Of a DNA stretch of 42,805 nt, positions 7,863 to 14,110 are shown one piece after another (the first letter of the stretch is position 1; each line of letters starts with the position of its first letter). A model generated the notes under the pieces. It had not been told where the DNA came from and searched no databases. It saw nothing but the letters and a program-made list of their open reading frames with translations. Source of the DNA: an uncultured Selenomonadales bacterium (GTDB lineage Bacteria > Bacillota > Negativicutes > Selenomonadales > Selenomonadaceae); the NCBI GenBank assembly GCA_937877655.1, contig CALFJC010000058.1, positions 1 through 42,805 of the forward strand, given 5' to 3'. A program made the position numbers and the translations under genes.

Positions 7863-8960
7863 TCAACGACGGGAACCGTGGCGAGTAATTTCAACCAAAC
7901 CCAACGGCGTCATGTCAACGATTTTTGTTTTGTTTCTGTCGTGTTGAGCCCGTTCGCGCAAAAAGTTCATTAAAAATTTTTTATGCGCGTCGTTTCCCAT
8001 GTCGATAAAATCGACAACGATAATCCCGCCGAGATCTCGAAGTTTAAGCTGTTTAAGAATCAGTTCCGCCGCCTCAAGATTTGTTTTTAAAATTGTTTCG
8101 TCGAAATTGCTTCGCCCGATAAATTTTCCGGTGTTCACGTCGATGGCAATCAAAGCTTCGGTTTTGTCGATAACAATTTGTCCGCCGCTCGGCAAAGGCA
8201 ATTCGCGCTTGTTAAGATTGGAAATTTCTTCCGCAATGCCGAACGATTCAAAAATCTGCGCGGAGTCGTCATGAAAAATAATTTTCGCGTCGGGAATAAG
8301 TTCTTGGAGCCGCCGAAAAATTTTCAAGTTGTCAACGAAAATTTCAACGTCCGCCGTAAATTCATCGCGAATAATTTTTTCAAGCAAATCGTTGTCGCTG
8401 TAGAGGAGGGCGGGCGATTTGCGTTTGGAATATCTTTCCGAAATTTTCTCCCATAATTTTTGGAGCGCGGCAAGGTCTTCGAGCAAAATATTTTCTTCGC
8501 AACCTTCAGCCGCCGTCCGAACGATTAAGCCCGATTCTTTCGGACGAATTTTTTTTGCCAGAGCATGAAGTCGCAAGCGTTCTTCGCCCTGAATTTTATT
8601 CGACACGCCGACATAACCGAGAGTCGGCAGGAAGATTAAAAATTTCCCCGCCAAACTCACATTGAGCGTTGCCCGCGCTCCTTTTGTGCCGACGGCTTCT
8701 TTTTCTATTTGAATCAAAATGCTTTGCTCGGCGGAAAATTTTTGCGGCGAATTGGTTTGCAGAAAAACATTTTTATCGCGTCCTATGTCGATAAACGCCG
8801 CCCGCATTCCCGGCAAAAAATTTTTCACGCGCCCTTTGTAAATATTTCCGACAAGTTTCGGATTATCCTCGCGGGAACTGTAAAACGCCTCCAATTCATT
8901 ATCGATAAGCACCGCCGCGCAGGTTTCGTTGTTCTTGTGACTTACGAGTATTTTTTTCAT
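7863..8960 (-). CDS. rng: RNase G/E family endoribonuclease, short form
   Basis: 365 aa against about 490 for E. coli RNase G. RNase G/E cuts single-stranded RNA near 5' monophosphate ends in rRNA maturation and mRNA decay. Visible: the S1 RNA-binding region (about 36-115, 'GNIYKGRVKNFLPGMRAAF'), the 5' sensor/RNase H-like core, and the catalytic Mg2+ aspartates in 'ALIAIDVNTGKF' (about 275) and 'IIVVDFIDMGND' (about 318). The protein stops right after 'LGLVEITRHGSRR', so the zinc-link CxxC and the small C-terminal dimerisation domain are absent. A terminator follows 19 nt downstream, so this looks like a settled end rather than a recent frameshift. Confidence 0.88.
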   Translation of the reverse strand: MKKILVSHKNNETCAAVLIDNELEAFYSSREDNPKLVGNIYKGRVKNFLPGMRAAFIDIGRDKNVFLQTNSPQKFSAEQSILIQIEKEAVGTKGARATLNVSLAGKFLIFLPTLGYVGVSNKIQGEERLRLHALAKKIRPKESGLIVRTAAEGCEENILLEDLAALQKLWEKISERYSKRKSPALLYSDNDLLEKIIRDEFTADVEIFVDNLKIFRRLQELIPDAKIIFHDDSAQIFESFGIAEEISNLNKRELPLPSGGQIVIDKTEALIAIDVNTGKFIGRSNFDETILKTNLEAAELILKQLKLRDLGGIIVVDFIDMGNDAHKKFLMNFLRERAQHDRNKTKIVDMTPLGLVEITRHGSRR

Positions 8961-9032
8961 TGAATCATCTCTCTTTCCGAAAAATATTTTAACACAAGGG
9001 CAAATTTTTTACCGTGAATATTTTTTCCAACC

Positions 9033-9060
9033 TTGATAAATCAAATTTCCGTGATACAAT
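9033..9060 (+). promoter_or_regulatory. Promoter of the thiamin genes
   Basis: TTGATA (9033-9038) and TACAAT (9055-9060) with a 16-bp spacer. The predicted start near 9067 lies just upstream of the TPP riboswitch. Confidence 0.6.
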
Positions 9061-9098
9061 AATTCTCGCCAAAAAGAACGGCGAAGTGAAAATTAAAT

Positions 9099-9271
9099 AT
9101 CGGGGAGCTTGCAGACAGGCTGAGAGGAAGGCAACGTGACGTTGCATCCGATTTTCGCGCCATAGACATGGAAGAAATTACTGTTATGACCGCGCCGCAA
9201 TCTGTGGACAGGCTGAGAGGAAGTTAGGCACTTCGACCCACGAACCTGATTCGGATAATGCCGACGTAGGA
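9099..9271 (+). promoter_or_regulatory. TPP riboswitch with duplicated 5' half
   Basis: The 3' aptamer elements are clear: GAACCTGAT (9242-9250), the P4/P5 arm TCGGATAATGCCGA (9251-9264) and CGTAGGA (9265-9271). The pyrimidine-sensing CTGAGA box occurs twice, at 9120-9125 and 9213-9218, each inside an identical 16-nt copy of ACAGGCTGAGAGGAAG. Only the first box has a good P2 5' strand (CGGGG at 9101-9105); only the second has the P2 3' strand (ACCC at 9236-9239). It could fold as one aptamer with a very long P3 arm, or hold an abandoned half-copy. It controls thiW and thiC through the terminator at 9290. Confidence 0.9.
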
Positions 9272-9289
9272 AAAAGTTTGAAACACAAC

Positions 9290-9331
9290 GGGAAGGTTTC
9301 CGAATTTGGAGACTTTCCCTAAATTTTTTTT
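9290..9331 (+). terminator. Riboswitch expression-platform terminator
   Basis: GGGAAGGTTTC (9290-9300) pairs with GAGACTTTCCC (9309-9319), an 11-bp stem with two G-U pairs, followed by eight T. It ends directly before the thiW ribosome site, as expected for a TPP riboswitch that terminates when ligand is bound. Confidence 0.85.
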
Positions 9332-9344
9332 GGAGGTAATGCCT

Positions 9345-9827
9345 ATGCAAAATAATTCGACAAAGCGGCTGACATTGGCGGCGGTTTTGACGGCGATAGC
9401 GGTTGTCGGGAGTTTAATTTCTTTTCCCGTGCTCGGAAGTCGTTGCGCGCCCGTTCAGCACATGGTAAACGTTTTCTGCGCGGTTTTGCTCGGTTGGAAA
9501 TACGGAGTCGGCGCGGCGTTCACTGCAAGTTTGCTTAGAAATCTTTTGGGGCTCGGAACGATTTTTGCATTTCCCGGAAGTATGATCGGAGCATTTTTAA
9601 GCGGCGTCGTTTATGCGAGGACGAAAAATATTTTGCTGACGGTTATTGCAGAGGCGTTCGGCACGGGGATAATCGGCGGGCTTGCGGCTTATCCGATAGC
9701 GATTTTTATTTTGGGAAAAAATGCGGGTGACGTGGCATTTTATTTTTACGTCACGCCGTTTTTAATCTCGACGGTCTGCGGCGCGGTTATTGCGGGCTTG
9801 GTCGTCAAGCGTTTTAACCCGCTTTAA
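9345..9827 (+). CDS. thiW: ThiW, ECF thiamin-precursor transporter S component
   Basis: 160-aa membrane protein with about five helices, starting 'LTLAAVLTAIAVVGSLI' and with the family segment 'RCAPVQHMVNVFCAVLLG'. ThiW is the substrate-binding S component of an energy-coupling-factor importer, thought to take up the thiazole precursor of thiamin; it works with shared EcfA/EcfT parts that are not encoded here. The start is the second ATG (9345), which is 7 nt from GGAGGT at 9332-9337; the ATG at 9339 is too close. First gene after the TPP riboswitch, with thiC next. Confidence 0.92.
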   Translation: MQNNSTKRLTLAAVLTAIAVVGSLISFPVLGSRCAPVQHMVNVFCAVLLGWKYGVGAAFTASLLRNLLGLGTIFAFPGSMIGAFLSGVVYARTKNILLTVIAEAFGTGIIGGLAAYPIAIFILGKNAGDVAFYFYVTPFLISTVCGAVIAGLVVKRFNPL

Positions 9828-9950
9828 AAGCGGGGGAACAGCGGTCGCGCCTTGCCGTTTAATTTAGGCGTAGGAACTCGCCGCGATTGTACGCAACGCT
9901 GCGCATTGCTAGATTCATATCTTTTAAAAAATTTTTTGGAGGAAAAATTT

Positions 9951-11258
9951 ATGTCAACACAAATGCAACTGGCTCGCGAGGGCAAAATTTCTGACGCGAT
10001 GAAAATCGTAGCGGAAGAAGAAAAAATTCCCATCGAAAAAATTCGCGAAGGCGTGGCGCAAGGCGTCATTGCGATTTGCGCGAATGTCAATCACAAAAAT
10101 TTGAAACCATGCGGCGTGGGCACGGGCTTGCGGACGAAAGTCAATGCGAATATCGGCACGTCGAGCACTTTTCCCGACATTGAGCCCGAACTTTTGAAAT
10201 TGGACGAGGCGATTAAATGCGGCGCAGATTCGGTTATGGATTTGAGCACGGGCAACAACATTGATCTTTCGCGCAAAAAAATTATCGAACATTCGCCGAT
10301 AATGGTCGGGACGGTTCCGATTTACCAAGCGACGGTTGAGGCGATTAAAAATCACGGCGCGATTGTTTCAATGACGGAAGAAGATTTGCTCCGAACGATT
10401 GAAACTCAAGCAAAAGACGGCGCGGATTTTATGACGTTGCATTGCGGCGTGACGCGGGCGGCGATTGAAAAACTTCGCACGCAGAAACGCGAAATGGATA
10501 TCGTAAGTCGCGGCGGAAGTTTTATTGCGGGCTGGATTCTTCATAACGAAAGAGAAAATCCGCTGTTTGAACGCTACGATGATATTTTGGACATCTGCGC
10601 GAAATATGACGTGACGATAAGTTTGGGCGACGGGATGCGTCCCGGTTGCATTGCTGACGCGACGGACAGAGCGCAATTAACCGAGCTGATAACTTTGGGC
10701 GATTTGGTTGACAGAGCTTGGCGACGCGGCGTTCAAGTTATGGTTGAAGGTCCCGGACATGTTCCCTACGATCAAATCGAAGCGAACATGAAATTGGAGA
10801 AGAGACTTTGCAGGAATGCGCCGTTTTATGTTCTCGGTCCTTTGGTAACGGATATTGCGCCCGGTTACGATCACATAACGGCGGCGATTGGCGGAACGTT
10901 GGCGGCGATAAGCGGCGCAGATTTTTTATGTTACGTGACGCCCGCCGAACATCTCTGCTTGCCGACGATTGAGGACGTTCATGACGGAGTGATTGTTTCG
11001 CGAATTGCCGCACACGCCGCCGATTTGGTTAAGGGCGTGAAAAATGCTCGCGAATGGGATTTGAAAATGGCTCGTGCCAGAAAAGTTTTGGATTGGGACG
11101 AACAACTTTCTCTTGCGATTGATCCCGAACTTGCGAAGAAAAAACGCGGCGCGAGAAATAAAATCGGAGAAACGGCTTGCAGTATGTGCGGCGAATATTG
11201 TGCGGTTAAAATTGTCGGAAAATATTTTGATTCTCCCGTTTTTCCCTGCGTGGATTAA
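9951..11258 (+). CDS. thiC: Phosphomethylpyrimidine synthase
   Basis: 435 aa, the short form common in Firmicutes and archaea (E. coli ThiC is 631 aa). This radical-SAM enzyme turns aminoimidazole ribotide into the HMP-phosphate half of thiamin. The conserved core ('KPCGVGTGLRTKVNANIGTS', 'DLSTGNN', 'VEGPGHVPYDQI') and the C-terminal [4Fe-4S] motif (CSMCGEYC, near 418-425) are intact. ATG at 9951 with GGAGG 8 nt before. The 123-nt gap after thiW contains no recognisable element except a weak GGCG/CGCC hairpin, so both genes probably share the riboswitch. Confidence 0.97.
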   Translation: MSTQMQLAREGKISDAMKIVAEEEKIPIEKIREGVAQGVIAICANVNHKNLKPCGVGTGLRTKVNANIGTSSTFPDIEPELLKLDEAIKCGADSVMDLSTGNNIDLSRKKIIEHSPIMVGTVPIYQATVEAIKNHGAIVSMTEEDLLRTIETQAKDGADFMTLHCGVTRAAIEKLRTQKREMDIVSRGGSFIAGWILHNERENPLFERYDDILDICAKYDVTISLGDGMRPGCIADATDRAQLTELITLGDLVDRAWRRGVQVMVEGPGHVPYDQIEANMKLEKRLCRNAPFYVLGPLVTDIAPGYDHITAAIGGTLAAISGADFLCYVTPAEHLCLPTIEDVHDGVIVSRIAAHAADLVKGVKNAREWDLKMARARKVLDWDEQLSLAIDPELAKKKRGARNKIGETACSMCGEYCAVKIVGKYFDSPVFPCVD

Positions 11259-11270
11259 CCCTTTCTTTTC

Positions 11271-11416
11271 GCGCACTAAAGAAAGGTTTCAAAGAAAAAG
11301 CTTTTTAACCTACTTTTCTTTTGTTCGCCCAAAAGAAAAGTAGCAAAAGAAAAAGGCGTTCGCCGCTTGAACATCCTGTTCAAACGCGGCGTGGTGGGGC
11401 GGCGTCCATGCCGCCC
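11271..11416 (+). repeat. Three-hairpin dispersed element, copy B
   Basis: After an extra small hairpin (CTTTC...GAAAG from about 11271) come 11310-11343 (14-bp perfect stem, loop TTCGCC), about 11361-11391 (TTGAAC/GTTCAA stem core, loop ATCCT) and 11395-11416 (GGGGCGGC/GCCGCCCC, loop GTCCAT). Same order and loop words as copy A, but the stem sequences differ in a compensated way. Immediately downstream of thiC, where it may also end transcription. Confidence 0.85.
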
Positions 11417-11476
11417 CTCTTGTTAATCGACTTCCTTTGACGTTGTAACGGCTGGAGTCTTCGCTTTTAATTTTGC

Positions 11477-11500
11477 ATTATGAATTACGAATTACACATT
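11477..11500. repeat. Heptamer tandem array H2 (short)
   Basis: Three related 7-bp units ATTATGA, ATTACGA, ATTACAC followed by a partial unit. It abuts the -35 box of the next gene. Confidence 0.6.
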
Positions 11501-11527
11501 GCTTTTCGGCGGGCTGTTGATTATAAT
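11499..11527 (+). promoter_or_regulatory. Candidate promoter of the orphan gene at 11562
   Basis: TTGCTT (11499-11504) and TATAAT (11522-11527), 17-bp spacer, about 35 bp before the TTG start codon. Confidence 0.6.
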
Positions 11528-11561
11528 GATTCTGAATAAATTTTGAAAAGGAGTGAGACTT

Positions 11562-12455
11562 TTGCCGACAAGAATAATCGACTTGGCAGCGAAGTCGCAG
11601 GAGATAAAAGAAAACGAAATGCCCGCCGCGTTGATTTATTTGGGCGAACGCGCTCCCGTCCGCGATTGGCAGGAACTTTTTTTCGTCGCTGTCAAATGTC
11701 TTTACACCGAATTTCCCGACACGATTAACAGCCTCTGCAGTACCGACCCGACGCGCACTCTTTTTTTGCGGACAAATACTATCGAAATGGAATGTCCGAA
11801 AAAAATCGCGCCGATAATTTATCTCGAAACCCGGCGCACGCCCGCGCAGATTGTCAAGGCGATTAAAATCATTTTCAACCGCGCAGGCATCCGAAATCCC
11901 AAAATGCAAATCGAAGTTTACGAGCCGCTTTATGAAGAAAATTTTTCGTTGCCGCCCGTCGAAACTTTTTCGCCGCCGAAGAAGAAATTTAAAAATCAAA
12001 AGCCCGTGCTCCATTTGAATCAGACGATTGAAGAAATGTTGGCGGCTCTTGACGCAATGGAAAATTATCCGCAAAAAAATTCCAAAGTCGTTTTGCCGCA
12101 TGAAGAAAATTTCGGGAAGGTTGAGCCGACGGTTTTCGGGAGTTTGTTTTTCGTTTTGGAAGGAGAGCGTTACGGTCCTTTTGACAACGAAAAAAATCGT
12201 TACGTCGCTTTGATGCAATGCCTTGCGGAGCTTTATCCTTATCAAATTTTGAAGGAGGCGGGGCATCACATCAACAGCCAACACCGCTTGACTTTGATGA
12301 AGGGCGGCAGTTATTTATATTTTCGCGAGCCCGTCGAGTTGCCGAATAATTTATTTCTCGACAAAGATTTTCCCGACCGCGTCCTTGTGGAAAACGAACG
12401 ATATTATCTTTCGCGTTGCGGACTTCATTTTGAAACCGTCATGTTCGGCGCGTAA
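11562..12455 (+). CDS. Hypothetical protein, two alpha/beta halves
   Basis: 297 aa, not recognised with certainty. The N-terminal half (about 20-125, 'LGERAPVRDWQELFFVAVKC' and 'IIYLETRRTPAQIVKAIKI') resembles a small domain often found at the C-terminus of bacterial HTH and nuclease proteins, where 'Y-x-E-T/N' precedes a helix. A Pro/Lys-rich linker (about 130-150) leads to a second domain (about 190-297) beginning 'LFFVLEGERYGPFDNEKN'. No signal peptide or membrane segment. The TTG at 11562 is chosen because AAAGGAG ends 8 nt upstream and overlaps the alternative GTG at 11553. Single gene with its own promoter; function unknown. Confidence 0.7.
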   Translation: MPTRIIDLAAKSQEIKENEMPAALIYLGERAPVRDWQELFFVAVKCLYTEFPDTINSLCSTDPTRTLFLRTNTIEMECPKKIAPIIYLETRRTPAQIVKAIKIIFNRAGIRNPKMQIEVYEPLYEENFSLPPVETFSPPKKKFKNQKPVLHLNQTIEEMLAALDAMENYPQKNSKVVLPHEENFGKVEPTVFGSLFFVLEGERYGPFDNEKNRYVALMQCLAELYPYQILKEAGHHINSQHRLTLMKGGSYLYFREPVELPNNLFLDKDFPDRVLVENERYYLSRCGLHFETVMFGA

Positions 12456-12459
12456 TTTA

Positions 12460-12494
12460 ATTAGGAATTAGGAATTAGGAATTAGGAATTAACA
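12460..12494. repeat. Heptamer tandem array H3
   Basis: Four perfect ATTAGGA units (12460-12487) and a degenerate fifth. The array starts 5 nt after the stop codon of the upstream gene. Same unit as the left arm of H8 and complementary to the right arms of H7 and H8. Confidence 0.95.
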
Positions 12495-12550
12495 TCTGCG
12501 CCATTGCGAATAAAATTTTTTTCGGCGTATAAATTTTTTTCAAAAGTTGC

Positions 12551-12580
12551 TTGCCTGCCTTCGCCTTGATATTTTATAAT
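12551..12580 (+). promoter_or_regulatory. Candidate promoter of the DUF362 gene
   Basis: TTGCCT (12551-12556) and TATAAT (12575-12580) with an 18-bp spacer, about 30 bp before the ATG. Confidence 0.5.
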
Positions 12581-12611
12581 GTTGCCGAAGTATTTTTGGG
12601 AGGCGGTGACA

Positions 12612-13613
12612 ATGGAACTTACGCGCAGAACTTTCGTCAAACTCGCAAGCATGGCGGGGCTCGTCGGATTCACGGGAGCTTTGGCGGCTTGTTCAAATGA
12701 ATCGGCAGGAAATAAAAATGTGGCGGAGGCAGATAAAATTCCGCTTGACGGAAAAGCAAAAGTTTATTTCACAAAAAACATAGACGCAGAACATTTAATC
12801 GCGATTTATCAAAAAATAAATTCTCAAATCGTCGGCAAGGTGGGAATAAAAATTCATACGGGCGAACCGCACGGACCGAATATTTTAACGCCCGACTTGG
12901 TGAAACCTTTTCAAGCGCAAATTCCCAACTCGGCGATTATCGAAACAAATACTCTTTACGGCGGAGCGCGTTCCACGACGGAACGACACAGAAGAACTCT
13001 CAAAACAAACGGCTGGACTTTTTGCCCGGTTGATATTCTTGACGAAGAAGGCGACGTGAATTTTCCCGTCCGCAAAGGTTTTCATCTCAGAGAAGTTGCA
13101 ATGGGCTCGCACTTGACAAATTATGATTCGATTGTTGTTTTGACGCATTTTAAAGGGCATTCAATGGGCGGCTTCGGCGGCAGTCTGAAAAATATTGCTA
13201 TCGGCATGGCAAGCGGGCAAGTCGGCAAAAATCAAGTTCACGGGCTCGCGGACACCGACGAATGGCTTACGGGAGAAATTTTCATGGAATATTTGGCGGA
13301 CAGCGGCAAAGCGATTTGCGATTATTTCGGCAAGCAAATTGTCTTCATAAATGTTTTGCAACGTCTCAGCGTCGATTGTGACTGCGTCGGAGTCGGAGCA
13401 ACCGCGCCGATTATGCCCGATTTGGGAATTCTCGCCTCGACAGATATTCTTGCCGTCGACAAAGCCGCCGTCGATATGATTTACAATTTCGGCGACGAAC
13501 GCAAAAACGATTTAATTGAACGCATAGAAAGTCGGGGCGGCTTGCGTCAACTTTCGGCTATGGCGGAACACGAAATGGGCTCTTCGGATTACGAAATTAT
13601 TTCTATCGATTAA
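12612..13613 (+). CDS. Tat-exported DUF362 family lipoprotein
   Basis: 333 aa. The N-terminus has a twin-arginine signal (RRTFVKLAS, residues 5-13) and a lipobox-like LAAC at about 26-29, so it is probably folded with a cofactor in the cytoplasm, exported by Tat and anchored as a lipoprotein. The rest matches DUF362: 'KVGIKIHTGEPHGPN', 'GGARSTTERHRRTL', 'VLTHFKGHSMGGFGGSLKNI', 'GILASTDILAVDKAAVD'. DUF362 proteins often accompany iron-sulphur chemistry, but no ferredoxin cysteine cluster is present here, so the role is unclear. ATG at 12612 with a strong GGGAGG site. Single gene with a terminator. Confidence 0.85.
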   Translation: MELTRRTFVKLASMAGLVGFTGALAACSNESAGNKNVAEADKIPLDGKAKVYFTKNIDAEHLIAIYQKINSQIVGKVGIKIHTGEPHGPNILTPDLVKPFQAQIPNSAIIETNTLYGGARSTTERHRRTLKTNGWTFCPVDILDEEGDVNFPVRKGFHLREVAMGSHLTNYDSIVVLTHFKGHSMGGFGGSLKNIAIGMASGQVGKNQVHGLADTDEWLTGEIFMEYLADSGKAICDYFGKQIVFINVLQRLSVDCDCVGVGATAPIMPDLGILASTDILAVDKAAVDMIYNFGDERKNDLIERIESRGGLRQLSAMAEHEMGSSDYEIISID

Positions 13614-13641
13614 CTCTCGGCACTTATAAAAAAATTTTTTC

Positions 13642-13690
13642 AATCGGTAACCGCGCAGAAAAATTTTTTCACGGCTTGCCGATTTTTTTT
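13642..13690 (+). terminator. Probable terminator after the DUF362 gene
   Basis: AATCGG (13642-13647) pairs with CCGATT (13679-13684), extended by CCG/CGG inside, followed by a run of T to 13690. The loop is long (about 30 nt), so strength is uncertain. Confidence 0.55.
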
Positions 13691-13717
13691 GTACTTTTTT
13701 AAAATCCCTGTTATAAT
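13689..13717 (+). promoter_or_regulatory. Promoter of the HPt-histidine kinase operon
   Basis: TTGTAC (13689-13694) and TATAAT (13712-13717), 17-bp spacer, about 45 bp before the HPt ATG. Confidence 0.65.
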
Positions 13718-13759
13718 CGGCGTTGTAATTTTTTTGTAACCTGCGAAGGAGGAAAAAAT

Positions 13760-14098
13760 ATGCTCACTATTGCAAAACTTCAGGAATACGGAATCAATAC
13801 CAAAGAGGGGCTTGCGCGTTGCATGAACATGGAGAAATTTTATTTTCGCATGTTGGGAATGGGGCTTAAGAACGATTCTTTCGACAAGCTTGAAAAACTT
13901 CTTGCGGAAGGCAATTACGAAGACGCCTTTGAACAGGCGCACGCTCTCAAGGGCGTTGTCGGCAACCTTGCCATCACTCCGATTTTCGGACCGCTCTCCG
14001 ACATAACCGAATCCCTCCGCGCCAAAAAAGATTTGGATTATGTTTCGCTCTACAAGCCGATTAAAGAACTTCGCGATAAACTGGTTGCCGAACTTTAA
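13760..14098 (+). CDS. HPt histidine phosphotransfer protein
   Basis: 112-aa all-helical protein with the HPt signature 'AHALKGVVGNL'; the phospho-accepting residue is His61. HPt proteins pass phosphate between receiver domains in a multi-step phosphorelay. ATG at 13760 follows a GAAGGAGG site. Twelve nt separate it from the hybrid kinase, so the two are co-transcribed and the kinase's receiver domains are the natural partner. No output response regulator is encoded nearby. Confidence 0.93.
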   Translation: MLTIAKLQEYGINTKEGLARCMNMEKFYFRMLGMGLKNDSFDKLEKLLAEGNYEDAFEQAHALKGVVGNLAITPIFGPLSDITESLRAKKDLDYVSLYKPIKELRDKLVAEL

Positions 14099-14110
14099 GG
14101 ACTGTTTTTA

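Noticed and set aside
9093..9350. Minus-strand open frame of 85 codons over the thiamin leader
   Set aside because: Covers the TPP riboswitch; its internal repeat is the duplicated CTGAGA block.
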